This document shows positions 37,041-46,938 of a stretch of 64,000 nt of DNA, one piece after another. Made by a program: the position numbers and the translations under genes. Source of the DNA: an uncultured Flavobacteriaceae bacterium (GTDB lineage: Bacteria > Bacteroidota > Bacteroidia > Flavobacteriales > Flavobacteriaceae); NCBI GenBank assembly GCA_913065125.1, contig CAJYAG010000003.1, positions 124,001 through 188,000 on the forward strand. The letters are read 5' to 3'. The notes beneath the pieces were generated by a model that saw only the letters and a list, made by a program, of their open reading frames with translations, was not told the DNA's origin and searched no databases. Each line of letters opens with the position of its first letter. Position 1 is the stretch's first letter.

Positions 37041-38663
37041 TTAATAAACCTTCTCGCCATTTACATAGGTAGCAACCACTTTTGTTTTATGAATTTTACT
37101 TCCTTCAACTTCCATGATGTTTTGGTTTAGAATCACAAAATCAGCAAACTTACCAACTTCAATGCTTCCTTTTTCGTTTTCTTCAAAGTTAGAATGTGCT
37201 GCCCAAATGGTCATTCCGCGTAAAGTTTCTTCTCTGGTTAAAGCATTTTCCATTTGAAATCCACCTTTTGGATATCCTTCTGTGTCTTGGCGAGTTACTG
37301 CGGCAGAAAACGTTAAAAACGGACTTACTCTTTCTACAGGAAAATCAGTTCCTAACGCTACACTTCCGTATTTGTTTAATAAATCTTTAAATGCATAGGC
37401 ACCTTTCATTCGTTCTGCTCCAATTCTATCGCCTGCCCAATACATATCAGAAGTTGCGTGTGTTGGCTGAATAGAAGGAACAACATTGTCAAACAAATCA
37501 AAATCTTCTGGAGAAATAATTTGAGCATGCTCAATTTTCCAACGTCTGTCTTTTTGGCGTTTTAAAGCTTCTTTATAGGTTTTTAAAATATGAGTATTTG
37601 CAGAATCTCCAATGGCATGTGTATTCATTTGATAATCTGATTTTGCAATTTGATTTGCAATTTCTGTATATCTAGTTGGATTAAAAATCATGGCTCCAAA
37701 ATGATTGTCTCTATCGCTATAAGAATCACGCATTGCAGCTCCACGAGAACCTAAAGCACCATCGCCATATACTTTAAACGAACGCACATTTAAGCGATCT
37801 GTTTTAATAATTCCTTTTGGTAAATAGTAATCTAAATTTTTCTGACTTACAGAAACCATTGCATAAATACGCATTTTTAAATCTCCTGTTTTTTGTAAAC
37901 TATCCATTAAATCGATCGTAGATTTTCCAACTCCAGCATCATTTACGGTGGTTAACCCATAACTAAAAGTTACTTTCTGTGCATCTAATAATCCTTGAAT
38001 AGATTCTTTTTTTGTTGTGTTCGGAGTTTTGATATATCCCATTGCAGCATCAATTAAAACACCAGTAAGTTTCCCGTTTTCTTGGATAAATTCTCCTCCA
38101 GATATTTTTTTAGGAAATTTTGTACTAGACAAACCTGAATATTTTAAAGCCGCTTCATTTACCAATAAAGCATGACCGTCAACTCTACGAATTGCAACTG
38201 GTGTATCAGGAAATAACTTGTCTAATTTTTCTTTTGTTGGGAATTCTTTTACTTCCCAATCGTTTTGATCCCAACCGCGACCCGTAATGTAATCTGCATT
38301 TTTTTCTTTTTTAAAGGCTGCTAATTTTTCTAAAATTTCATCATAACTACCAGTTCCTCTTAAATCTACTTTTTGTAGACTTAATCCTAATCCGAAGAAA
38401 TGACAATGTGCATCAATTAATCCTGGAACAATAGTTTGGTTTTTGGCATCGATAGTTTTTAGAGTTGCAAAGTTTTTTTGGATTTCGTCATTGGTTCCAA
38501 CTCCAATAAATTTTCCGTCTTTAACCGCAAAACTTTCTGCTTTGTCAAAATTGTTATTTACTGTGTATGCATTTGCATTGATGACAATAAAATCTGCTTT
38601 TTCTTGTTGTTTGCACGATGCTAAAAGCATCAAGAAACTAAGTGATAAGATTATTTTTTTCAT
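37041..38663 (-). CDS. YtcJ-like amidohydrolase lipoprotein
   Basis: 540 residues, with a lipobox (LLASC). Metal-ligand motifs of the amidohydrolase superfamily are visible: DAHCHFFGLGL early, IEHAQI, and ALGTDFPVE near the C-terminus, where the Asp would be a metal ligand. YtcJ/NfdA-type enzymes hydrolyse N-acyl or formyl groups, but the natural substrate is not predictable. It starts 4 bases after the M28 peptidase gene stops, so the two are cotranscribed, which hints at stepwise breakdown of peptides in the periplasm. Confidence 0.85.
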   Translation of the reverse strand: MKKIILSLSFLMLLASCKQQEKADFIVINANAYTVNNNFDKAESFAVKDGKFIGVGTNDEIQKNFATLKTIDAKNQTIVPGLIDAHCHFFGLGLSLQKVDLRGTGSYDEILEKLAAFKKEKNADYITGRGWDQNDWEVKEFPTKEKLDKLFPDTPVAIRRVDGHALLVNEAALKYSGLSSTKFPKKISGGEFIQENGKLTGVLIDAAMGYIKTPNTTKKESIQGLLDAQKVTFSYGLTTVNDAGVGKSTIDLMDSLQKTGDLKMRIYAMVSVSQKNLDYYLPKGIIKTDRLNVRSFKVYGDGALGSRGAAMRDSYSDRDNHFGAMIFNPTRYTEIANQIAKSDYQMNTHAIGDSANTHILKTYKEALKRQKDRRWKIEHAQIISPEDFDLFDNVVPSIQPTHATSDMYWAGDRIGAERMKGAYAFKDLLNKYGSVALGTDFPVERVSPFLTFSAAVTRQDTEGYPKGGFQMENALTREETLRGMTIWAAHSNFEENEKGSIEVGKFADFVILNQNIMEVEGSKIHKTKVVATYVNGEKVY

Positions 38664-38667
38664 TGTA

Positions 38668-40101
38668 TTATTGTTTGATTGGTGTGTTGTTGTATAAATA
38701 TTTATCCATTAAATAAATCATGCTTGCCATAGAAGCACTTCCTAATTCAAGTTCACGTTTGTTCACTTTATCAAAAGTATCTGTTGCAGCATGATGATAA
38801 TCAAAGTAACGTTGTGGATCTGGACGATAACCAACCAAGGTGGTTCCTTCAGATTTTAGCGGACTAATATCTGCACCACTTCCACCTTTTTTAATGTCGT
38901 GTAATCCATACGGAGCTAATAACTTTTTCCAGCTTTTTAATAAATTGGTGTTTGCTGAATTAGCATCAATTGTAAAACCTCTTGGCGTATGTCCGCCAGC
39001 ATCAGATTCTAATCCTCCGATATGAATTTCTTTGGTTGTTTTTACAGCATCTGCATACGCAGTTGCTCCGCCACCACCTTGCTCTTCATCCATAAAGAAA
39101 ACCACACGAATGGTGTTTTTTGGTTTGATATTATTTTCTTTAAAAATATGTAAAACTTCTAAAGATTGTACAATCCCTGTTCCGTCATCATGAGCGCCAT
39201 CACCTAAATCCCAAGAATCTAAATGTCCGCCAACAACAATAATTTTTTCAGGATTTTCTGATCCTCTTATTTCACCAATTACATTGAAAGATTTTTCTTT
39301 TGGTAAATTTTTAGAAGTTTGTCTTAAGTATACTTTTAATTTTGGATCTTTTTTTAATTGCTTGCTCAGCGTTTCAGCTGCTAATGTGCTAATTGCTGCA
39401 CCAGGAATATATTCGTTTTCTGGAATATCACCATAACGCATGGTGCCAGTATGTGGATAATCGTCAATATTGTTTGTCATAGAACGAACAATAACCGCCA
39501 ACGCACCAAACTTACCAACGGTTGCTGCTCCGCTTCCTCTTTGATCTACACAACCGCCATACGCACTAAATGTATTGATGATAGAATTATCAAAAGGTCT
39601 GTTGTAAAAGATTATTTTACCTTTCGCTTTTTCTCCTAATGCTTCAGCTTCTTTTAGACTAAACACTTCGATAACTTCAGCAAAAACACCTTTATTTGGT
39701 GTTCCGATTGAGCTACCTAAAGCACAAACAGCCATGTCTACTTTTTTACCGTTTGAAACAAAATAAGAAATTTCTTTTTCTCCTCTAACCCAGTGAGGAA
39801 CTAGTGCAGGTTGTAGCCAAACGGTGTCTAAGCCAGCTTCTTTCATTACGCGTTCTCCCCATTTTACAGCTAATGCTGCTTCTGGAGAACCAGATAATCT
39901 TCCGCCAACATTTGATGTTAAATCTCGAAGCCATTCGTAAGATTTACCGTTTAATAACGCGGTATCAAATATTTTTTTGATGCTTGCTGCATCCACTTTT
40001 TCTTCAGCAGTTAATTCGTTTGAAGTTGTTTTTGTTTCTTTCTTTTCGGTACATGCAATTACTAAAATTGCAAAAAGAAAAAGAATGGATAGTTTTTTCA
40101 T
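38668..40101 (-). CDS. M28 family zinc peptidase lipoprotein
   Basis: 477 residues, with a lipobox (LVIAC). A protease-associated domain probably occupies about 130-270. The M28 zinc ligands appear in the right order: His and Asp in GGHLDSWDLGDGAHDDGTG, the catalytic Glu pair in FMDEEQGGGG, Asp in LESDAGGH, and His in YHHAATD. It is an aminopeptidase or dipeptidase of the envelope. It is the first gene of a three-gene operon with the amidohydrolase and the small membrane protein. Confidence 0.9.
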   Translation of the reverse strand: MKKLSILFLFAILVIACTEKKETKTTSNELTAEEKVDAASIKKIFDTALLNGKSYEWLRDLTSNVGGRLSGSPEAALAVKWGERVMKEAGLDTVWLQPALVPHWVRGEKEISYFVSNGKKVDMAVCALGSSIGTPNKGVFAEVIEVFSLKEAEALGEKAKGKIIFYNRPFDNSIINTFSAYGGCVDQRGSGAATVGKFGALAVIVRSMTNNIDDYPHTGTMRYGDIPENEYIPGAAISTLAAETLSKQLKKDPKLKVYLRQTSKNLPKEKSFNVIGEIRGSENPEKIIVVGGHLDSWDLGDGAHDDGTGIVQSLEVLHIFKENNIKPKNTIRVVFFMDEEQGGGGATAYADAVKTTKEIHIGGLESDAGGHTPRGFTIDANSANTNLLKSWKKLLAPYGLHDIKKGGSGADISPLKSEGTTLVGYRPDPQRYFDYHHAATDTFDKVNKRELELGSASMASMIYLMDKYLYNNTPIKQ

Positions 40102-40164
40102 TGGTTGTAGTTTTATAAAAGTGTATAAATCTACATAAAATCAATGAATTATAAAGTCTAAAGA

Positions 40165-41913
40165 TTAGAAATCAAACTTATAACTAATTCCTGCTAACAC
40201 TTGAAAACCTTGCACGTCAAAATTACTGAACTGTTGATATTCTGAATTTAAGACATTATTCATTTTTAAGAAAGCGGTAAACTTGTCGTTAAAATGATAT
40301 CCTCCGTTAATGTTTACATCAACAAAAGATTTTAAGGTTTGCACGCCGTTTATTGCCGATGGATATGTTCCGCTATATGTAACATCTTTTCTGTCTGAAA
40401 CAAAGAAAATATTTACGTCTGTGTACCATTTTGTGGCTTTGAAATTTCCGAAAATTTGGGCATTCATCCTTGGTAAATTCCAAGCTTCAGTTTGATTTGT
40501 AATTGTGTACGAATTAAACTCTCCATTTGTTCCAATAACTAAATTTCTATTGACATCAACGGTAAATTCACCGAAGAAAGAAAGCGTTTTAACGTCATCA
40601 TAAATTATCGAAAAAGAGTTTCCGTATTCATAACCCAACAACCCAGCAGTGTTTGTTCCGTCTGATTTAGAATTGTTTCTTAGAAACATTGCTTTGTCAT
40701 CTTCATCGCTATAACTTGCTTTTAAATCATAGCTCATATTTGGAGATAATTTTCCGTTTAATCCACCGAAAAATTCATATTTTTTATTGGTTTGCGTAAT
40801 AAATTGTGTCGGCGAAATATATGGATTTTCATCACTAAAACTTTTAAATGTATTGGTGTTTAAATCTCCGCCAGCACCAACATAAATAGTTACATAATTT
40901 GCTACTAAAGGATAATTGATGTTGATATCTGGATACACAAAAACTTGACTTATTTTATTTTCTAGATCAGATGTGAAATACAATTTTGTTCCGATTCTAA
41001 ACGTAAAATCATTGTATTCAAAATTGTATTTCGGAGCAACACCAACTGTGAAAAAGCTGTGCTCTAATCTTGTTGCTGCGCTATACGATTGCGCAAATTC
41101 TCCGTTTACATAATCAAAAGTAGTGTCTAAAATTAAATCGTTTAATTTTCTGCCAATGTTTTTTAATGAGATTTTAAATTGTGGTTCAAAAGTAAATCGC
41201 AATTCTTTACTCAACAATTCATCAGAGAAAAAAGATAAACTTACTTTACTGGAATTGATAAAGAAATCTTCAAAAACTACTTCTGCTGCTGTTTCAAAAT
41301 TTGTATAGGTTTGTTGCTCATCAATTGCAGAAATTGTTGCAGGTAAATAGGTAATTGAACTTGGTAAACCATACCAATTGTAGTTGTTTTGTTCGTAATT
41401 TGCTCCAATTTTCCAAGTAAAATAATGTTCTTCTTGTTTGTAAAATGCACCAAATTTCATGTTTGAAAAATTGCTGTTTAACGGAGTTGTATCAATACTA
41501 TTATCTGATGAAATGTATTTTGCATACAAACCAAAATCATTTTTAAATCGTGTTGTATGATGCAAAAAAGCTTCTACAAATGGCGTTGAATTATTTCCAA
41601 AACCAGCAGCTAAATAATTGTTGTACAAACGTTCTTTAACGCCCATATTGATTCCTTTTGCAACACCACTTTTAGGAATAAAAGTGGATGCAACAGGTGC
41701 AGAAAAAATCTGATATTTTAATTGCTTCTTTTGGTTTTTTGCGCCCAACTGAATTTTCGGATTCCTCTTAATTTTAAAAGCATCAGAAATCGTTGGAGTA
41801 TAAGAAGTAATTACATTGATTACCTCAGTTTTTATAGTGTCTTTTGCCTTTGTTTGAGCAATTACAAGTGTGCTTAAAGTACAAAAGCAAAGTGTTAATA
41901 CAATTTTTCGCAT
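40165..41913 (-). CDS. TonB-dependent receptor-like outer-membrane barrel without plug
   Basis: 582 residues with a signal peptide (ending VIAQ). The body is a beta-rich barrel, ending in VLAGISYKFDF with a C-terminal phenylalanine that suits BAM-mediated insertion. The C-terminal FLKMNNVLNSEYQQFSNF is typical of TonB-dependent receptors. However, the chain is short and I see no plug domain or TonB box, so it may be a structural or assembly barrel. It lies 4 bases downstream of the TPR gene and is certainly cotranscribed with it. Confidence 0.75.
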   Translation of the reverse strand: MRKIVLTLCFCTLSTLVIAQTKAKDTIKTEVINVITSYTPTISDAFKIKRNPKIQLGAKNQKKQLKYQIFSAPVASTFIPKSGVAKGINMGVKERLYNNYLAAGFGNNSTPFVEAFLHHTTRFKNDFGLYAKYISSDNSIDTTPLNSNFSNMKFGAFYKQEEHYFTWKIGANYEQNNYNWYGLPSSITYLPATISAIDEQQTYTNFETAAEVVFEDFFINSSKVSLSFFSDELLSKELRFTFEPQFKISLKNIGRKLNDLILDTTFDYVNGEFAQSYSAATRLEHSFFTVGVAPKYNFEYNDFTFRIGTKLYFTSDLENKISQVFVYPDININYPLVANYVTIYVGAGGDLNTNTFKSFSDENPYISPTQFITQTNKKYEFFGGLNGKLSPNMSYDLKASYSDEDDKAMFLRNNSKSDGTNTAGLLGYEYGNSFSIIYDDVKTLSFFGEFTVDVNRNLVIGTNGEFNSYTITNQTEAWNLPRMNAQIFGNFKATKWYTDVNIFFVSDRKDVTYSGTYPSAINGVQTLKSFVDVNINGGYHFNDKFTAFLKMNNVLNSEYQQFSNFDVQGFQVLAGISYKFDF

Positions 41914-41917
41914 TGTT

Positions 41918-44900
41918 TTAATCTCTTTTATTGTTGTTAGGGGTTACCGATTCGTTTGTTTTTGCTTCGTTGGTTTTTATAGTAGAAAGCTCTCTTTGAG
42001 CATCTAAAATAACATCATCAAACTGTGTAAAATTTTTAATAATGTTTTCTAAAATGTACGTTGCTTGATAGGCATCTTTTAGACCATAATAGTTTTTAGC
42101 CATTATAATATAACTTTTAACGCCCCAATATTTATAGGTAGAATAATCTGCAATTAAGGTTTGAACTACTTTATTAGATTCGGCATATTTTTTATTCTGA
42201 TTCTTAAAATACGCATTAAAATACAATGCTTCTGCTTTTAATTCGCCACTTGCATTGCGCTCAACTTCGTTGTAAAATTCTTCGGCAGTTATTAAATCGT
42301 CTGTTTTAAAGGCGGCACGCGCAATAATTGTTTTGGCATCAAACTCAACATTTTCTTCTAATTTGTCTTTCTGCAATACTTTTTCTGCGTATTCTACTGC
42401 TTCTTTAAATTCATTCGCTTCGTAGTAACTTTTCATTAAATTACTTTGAGCAAATAAAATATTCTGCGGATAATTAGCTTCTTGTTCTAAACGAATTAAA
42501 AGCGGAGTTGCATGTACCCAATCTGCTTTTTCTAAATAAATTTGAGATAATTTATTTAAAGATTCTTCGCTAAATTCACTTTGATTTTGATCAACAACAT
42601 ATTGATAATACTGAGTAGCTTTTTCTGTTTGATTTGTTTTTGATAAAGATTGCGCCAAATAAAAATTAGCTTTTAAAGCGTGTAATCCGTTCGGAAAAGC
42701 TGCAATGTATTTTGTAAATCCTTCAATTGCTTTTTCAGCATTGTTTTCTAAAAATTTATTTTCTGCAGATTCATAGGTTGTATTGTCTAAATCGGCATCA
42801 GTAACATTTACAAAAGAAATATTTTTTACCCAAGTTGCATATACATCAACCTGGCCTAGATCTACATATACGTTTCTGGCATTTGTAACAGCTTCTCTTG
42901 CTTCGCTTGAGTTTGGATATTCGCTTACAATCTTTTTAAATCTATCTAAAGCTTGTGCATTGTCATTGTCATTATAATACAACAAACCTTGACGCAATAA
43001 TGCTTTTGGAACATAAGAACTTTTGGTGTGTTGAGATAAGAGCCTGTTAAACGTTTCGTGTGCTTTTGCATTATTTTTTACAGTTACGTACGTGTTTGCT
43101 AGTTGAAACAAAGCATCATCTTGCAAACTTGTTAGTTCGTAATTAGTCACTAAATTATTTAGATTGTTAATTTTTTTAGTGTTATCTCCTAAAAATCCAA
43201 AACTAATTGCTTTTTGATAAGTTGCGTAATCAGATCCAACACCTAAATTATTTATTACTTTATCATAAGCAGAAATAGCATTCGAATATTTCTTAGTTAC
43301 AAAATAACAATCAGCTAAACGGATATTTGCATCGTCTAATAATGGGTTGCCTTCTTTTGCTTTTCTGATAAAACTATTGAATGAACTTGCTGCTTTTGTA
43401 TACTCTTTTAACTTAAAATGACTGTAAGCAATATTGTAGTCGATGGTTTTAAAAACATCAATTTGTGATGCGCCAGAAGTTTTTTTAAAGGTTGTAAATC
43501 CGTCTAAAGATTTTTTGAAATTTGACAACTGATAATCGGTTTCTGCTTTCCAATACAAAGCCGAAACTTTTATTTTAGTATCAGTAGAAGTTGTGGCAGC
43601 TATAAAATATGGATACGCTTCTTGTAATTTTTTAAGATTGAATAATTGAACGCCTCTGTAATAAGATACGTCTTTGGTAAATTCTTTATTCTCGTTGCTT
43701 TTCTTTTTTGCTAAATAATTTAACGCTCCTTCATAATCTTGTTGATACAAATAAGAAGTTACCACCAACTGATTTATTTCTTGATAAAAAGGCGATTTCG
43801 GATACGCAGTTAAAAAATCTTGCAATACATCTGCGACACTTTTGTACGGATTTCCTTGTTCGTAACTTAATTTGGCATAATTTAAAAAAGCGTCTTCTTT
43901 AATTTTTGCATCAAAATCCATTTCGCTAGCGCTTTTAAAAGCATTTAACGCTTCTGGTTTTCGCTCTAAATACAAATAACATTCTGCTAAATGATAATAG
44001 GCATTTTGAGAAACACTGTTTTTATCACCAATAATTTTATTAAAGTTTTTTACAGCATTTTCAAAATCGTTTTGTTTGTAATATGCATATCCTAATTGAT
44101 AATAATCTGTATTATTCCATTTGCCACGTTTGCCTTTATAAGCACTTAAATATGGCAACGCTTCTTTGTATTTTTTTAAATTGAAATAACTTTCACCAAC
44201 AATTTTAGAAATGTCAGAAATTTCTTTTTGCTTTGGATCTTTTAATAGTTTTTCTCCAATTTCAATACTTTTTTCAAAGCGACCATCTTTAAAACTGATG
44301 TCTAACAAATAATAGGTTACTTCACTTGTGTAAGAAGCTTGTTTTGCAATTTCTTGTAAATGGATTTCTGCCGTTTCGTAATCTGCTTGTTTATAGGCGA
44401 TGAATCCGTAGTAATATCTAGAATCGTTTCCGTAGCGAGCATCATTAATTAAAGGGAAGAATTTTTTTCTTGCTAGCTTTAAGTTTCCTGTGGTTAGCAT
44501 TGCATAACCCATTTTAAAATCGAGCTCTTTTTTATTTTCGGTTGATAAAACTTCTCTATTTACTTTAGAGTACCATTTTAAAGCATACGACGCTTTTTTA
44601 TTAGCAAAATAGTAATTACCAACATTTAAAAAGGCTTTCTCTTTTTTGTTGCTGTTTGGGTTGTTTTCTACAAAAGCTAAAACCATCTTATCGGCTTCAA
44701 CCTGATTTAGCTTTATAGCGCACATTGCAGTATAATATTCAGAATCTGACTTTAACGCAGCAGTACTTCTATTTTTTAAAGCAACTTCTTTGAATGTTTT
44801 TTGAGCAGCAGCATACGCTTTATTATTGTACAATTTAATGGCGTTGTTATAATCAGCCAAACTATTTGTTTCCATTTCTGTTTGCTGAGCAGAAATAACG

Positions 44901-44959
44901 CTAGAACTTACAGTGATTACAACTAAAAAAGCGAATGTTTTAAAAAAGCGAATGTTCAT
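41918..44959 (-). CDS. Large tetratricopeptide-repeat protein
   Basis: 1013 residues with a signal peptide (cleaved near VISAQ). At least fifteen TPR-like helical pairs follow one another (for example YYQLGYAYYKQNDFENAVKN, ALLRQGLLYYNDNDNAQALD). The tail is asparagine and lysine rich. Such proteins are scaffolds in the periplasm or at the outer membrane. The fixed pairing with the following barrel gene suggests that the two act together; this is inference from position only. Confidence 0.85.
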   Translation of the reverse strand: MNIRFFKTFAFLVVITVSSSVISAQQTEMETNSLADYNNAIKLYNNKAYAAAQKTFKEVALKNRSTAALKSDSEYYTAMCAIKLNQVEADKMVLAFVENNPNSNKKEKAFLNVGNYYFANKKASYALKWYSKVNREVLSTENKKELDFKMGYAMLTTGNLKLARKKFFPLINDARYGNDSRYYYGFIAYKQADYETAEIHLQEIAKQASYTSEVTYYLLDISFKDGRFEKSIEIGEKLLKDPKQKEISDISKIVGESYFNLKKYKEALPYLSAYKGKRGKWNNTDYYQLGYAYYKQNDFENAVKNFNKIIGDKNSVSQNAYYHLAECYLYLERKPEALNAFKSASEMDFDAKIKEDAFLNYAKLSYEQGNPYKSVADVLQDFLTAYPKSPFYQEINQLVVTSYLYQQDYEGALNYLAKKKSNENKEFTKDVSYYRGVQLFNLKKLQEAYPYFIAATTSTDTKIKVSALYWKAETDYQLSNFKKSLDGFTTFKKTSGASQIDVFKTIDYNIAYSHFKLKEYTKAASSFNSFIRKAKEGNPLLDDANIRLADCYFVTKKYSNAISAYDKVINNLGVGSDYATYQKAISFGFLGDNTKKINNLNNLVTNYELTSLQDDALFQLANTYVTVKNNAKAHETFNRLLSQHTKSSYVPKALLRQGLLYYNDNDNAQALDRFKKIVSEYPNSSEAREAVTNARNVYVDLGQVDVYATWVKNISFVNVTDADLDNTTYESAENKFLENNAEKAIEGFTKYIAAFPNGLHALKANFYLAQSLSKTNQTEKATQYYQYVVDQNQSEFSEESLNKLSQIYLEKADWVHATPLLIRLEQEANYPQNILFAQSNLMKSYYEANEFKEAVEYAEKVLQKDKLEENVEFDAKTIIARAAFKTDDLITAEEFYNEVERNASGELKAEALYFNAYFKNQNKKYAESNKVVQTLIADYSTYKYWGVKSYIIMAKNYYGLKDAYQATYILENIIKNFTQFDDVILDAQRELSTIKTNEAKTNESVTPNNNKRD

Positions 44960-45119
44960 TTTTCTTAAAGGGTTTTTTGGCTATTTGAAAACTATAACGT
45001 AGTTTTTTTTATTTTGTTTGATAAACATCCAAAAAAACAAACGTTGGTTTAAAAAATCAAAGATAAAAATTGTTAAAGATTAATTCTCTTAATATTTCTT
45101 TAAACTGACAAGAAAATTA

Positions 45120-45127
45120 TAAGTTTG
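45120..45127 (+). promoter_or_regulatory. -7 promoter box of the FtsE-like gene
   Basis: TAAGTTTG matches TAnnTTTG and lies 16 bases before the start codon. The -33 region shows only TTTC at a longer spacing. Confidence 0.45.
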
Positions 45128-45143
45128 TAGAAACTACTTTTTT

Positions 45144-45830
45144 ATGGCTGATGCAATTTTACATTTAGAAGACGCAGATATTTACCAAAGAGATAATTTG
45201 GTGCTCTCTAAAGTCAATTTAAAAATTGAAAAAGGTGAATTTTATTACTTGATTGGGAAAACTGGAAGCGGTAAAAGTAGCCTGATGAAAACCTTGTATG
45301 GCGATTTAAATTTAAAACGCGGAAATGGAACCATTGTAGATTTTGATTTAAGAAAATTAAAAGAAAAAGACATTCCTTTTTTAAGAAGAAAAATCGGAAT
45401 TGTATTTCAAGATTTTAAATTGTTAAATGACAGAACCGTTTTTGATAATTTATTATTCGTTTTAAGAGCAACTGGCTGGAAAGACAAAGAAAAAATGACC
45501 GTTAAAATTCATGAAGTTTTAGAAAAGGTGGATATGAAAACCAAATACTACAAAAAACCTTTCGAGCTTTCTGGCGGAGAACAACAACGCGTTGCCATTG
45601 CAAGAGCTTTGTTAAACGATCCTGATTTAATTTTAGCCGATGAGCCAACAGGAAACTTAGACCCAAAAACTTCGTTAGAAGTAATGGAATTGCTAAACGG
45701 AATTCATCAAAGCGGAAAATCGATTTTAATGGCAACACATGATTATGCGTTGATTGTAAAGTTTAAACAAAAAACAATTAAATGCGAAGGGGGCGAATTG
45801 TTTGAGGTTGTGCAGCAAGCAATTATTTAA
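45144..45830 (+). CDS. ftsE: FtsE-like ABC transporter ATPase
   Basis: 228 residues. Walker [10 protein letters not shown] at about 38-46, Q-loop VFQDFKLL, signature LSGGEQQ and Walker [13 protein letters not shown] are all intact. The sequence is closest in pattern to FtsE, which with FtsX controls cell-wall hydrolases at division. No ftsX is adjacent, which is common in Bacteroidota, and LolD-type lipoprotein exporters share these motifs, so the assignment is moderately secure. Its end overlaps the convergent glycosyltransferase gene by 8 bases. Confidence 0.8.
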   Translation: MADAILHLEDADIYQRDNLVLSKVNLKIEKGEFYYLIGKTGSGKSSLMKTLYGDLNLKRGNGTIVDFDLRKLKEKDIPFLRRKIGIVFQDFKLLNDRTVFDNLLFVLRATGWKDKEKMTVKIHEVLEKVDMKTKYYKKPFELSGGEQQRVAIARALLNDPDLILADEPTGNLDPKTSLEVMELLNGIHQSGKSILMATHDYALIVKFKQKTIKCEGGELFEVVQQAII

Positions 45831-46938
45831 AGATAGTTTCTATTATTTTCTTTGCTGAATTATTTGGGTTGAAAACTTTTAGTTTTTCTTGACGTTTTAT
45901 GAAATTCTCAGAAGAGAATTCTTGAGAAAATAAGAGCGCTGTTTTTTGTAGAATTTGTTCTTTTGTGTTTGCTAACTCACACAAATTTTCTAAACCAGTA
46001 TCAGCAATCATATTAGAGTTTCCAATTATAAATTTACCTTGATAAAGAGCATTTAATAACTTTAGTTTTATTCCAGTTTTCTGAAATGTTATTAGTGTAT
46101 TTATATGAGCTTTTTTAAACAAGACTTCTAATTCTTCTTGATTTTTTATAGATTCAAAAGCAATATTTTGATGTTTTTCTATTTCTTTATTAACAGAAGA
46201 TTTATCGCTACTTGCAATTACCAATTTATATGAACTGTCTTTATAAACATCTATTAAAAACAGTGCAGCTTTAATATTATCTGAAATTCTTAAATCTCCA
46301 TGATACAAAATAAAATTTCCTTTTGTAGAATGATTTTCTATACGTTTTGCTTCATGAAAAGCAGTAATATAAACACATTTTTCTCCATACTTTAATGAGA
46401 AATATTCTTGTTCAAAAGGAGAAATAGTGAAAATACCAGTTACTTTTTGTATGATTTTTTCGTACTTCTTAAGTTTATAAGATTCAAGTTTGTAGAACAA
46501 TTTTTTTAAAATAGTAGCTTCGCTTTTCGCCAATCCTTTAAAATAAGTATGCTCAATATTGTGTGTTCTTATGTAGGTTTTTGAATTAAAATTTGTTTTG
46601 GTAAGTGGAAAAGTGGTGTGTAATCCTTCAAACAAAATAGGTGCATTTATTTCTTTTAAACGATTAATTAAGAAACTATTTTCTCTGTTTTTAGTGATAA
46701 ACGGAATCGTTGAAAGTACACTTTTAATAGCAGGTGCTCTTTTGTAATAAAAAACATTTTTACAGTATTTTTCTAATTCTTTTTGCTGAGGTCTGTCATA
46801 CTCAAAACAATGCAAATAAATTTCAATATTTAATTGATGTAGTTCTTTTATTTTATAAAAAACATCAATTACTCCTCCGTAATTTGGCGGATATGGAATA
46901 TTAAACGAAACAATATGTAACTTTTTACTATTTGGCAT
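45823..46938 (-). CDS. Glycosyltransferase (GT-B fold)
   Basis: 371 residues. The N-terminal motif LHIVSFNIPYPPNYGGVIDV is typical of GT4-like enzymes that build surface polysaccharides. A Rossmann-like second half contains FILYHGDLRISDN and ends with a helix that returns to the first domain. The sugar donor and acceptor are not predictable. It overlaps the preceding glycosyltransferase gene by 11 bases, so the two form one operon. Confidence 0.8.
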   Translation of the reverse strand: MPNSKKLHIVSFNIPYPPNYGGVIDVFYKIKELHQLNIEIYLHCFEYDRPQQKELEKYCKNVFYYKRAPAIKSVLSTIPFITKNRENSFLINRLKEINAPILFEGLHTTFPLTKTNFNSKTYIRTHNIEHTYFKGLAKSEATILKKLFYKLESYKLKKYEKIIQKVTGIFTISPFEQEYFSLKYGEKCVYITAFHEAKRIENHSTKGNFILYHGDLRISDNIKAALFLIDVYKDSSYKLVIASSDKSSVNKEIEKHQNIAFESIKNQEELEVLFKKAHINTLITFQKTGIKLKLLNALYQGKFIIGNSNMIADTGLENLCELANTKEQILQKTALLFSQEFSSENFIKRQEKLKVFNPNNSAKKIIETIFK

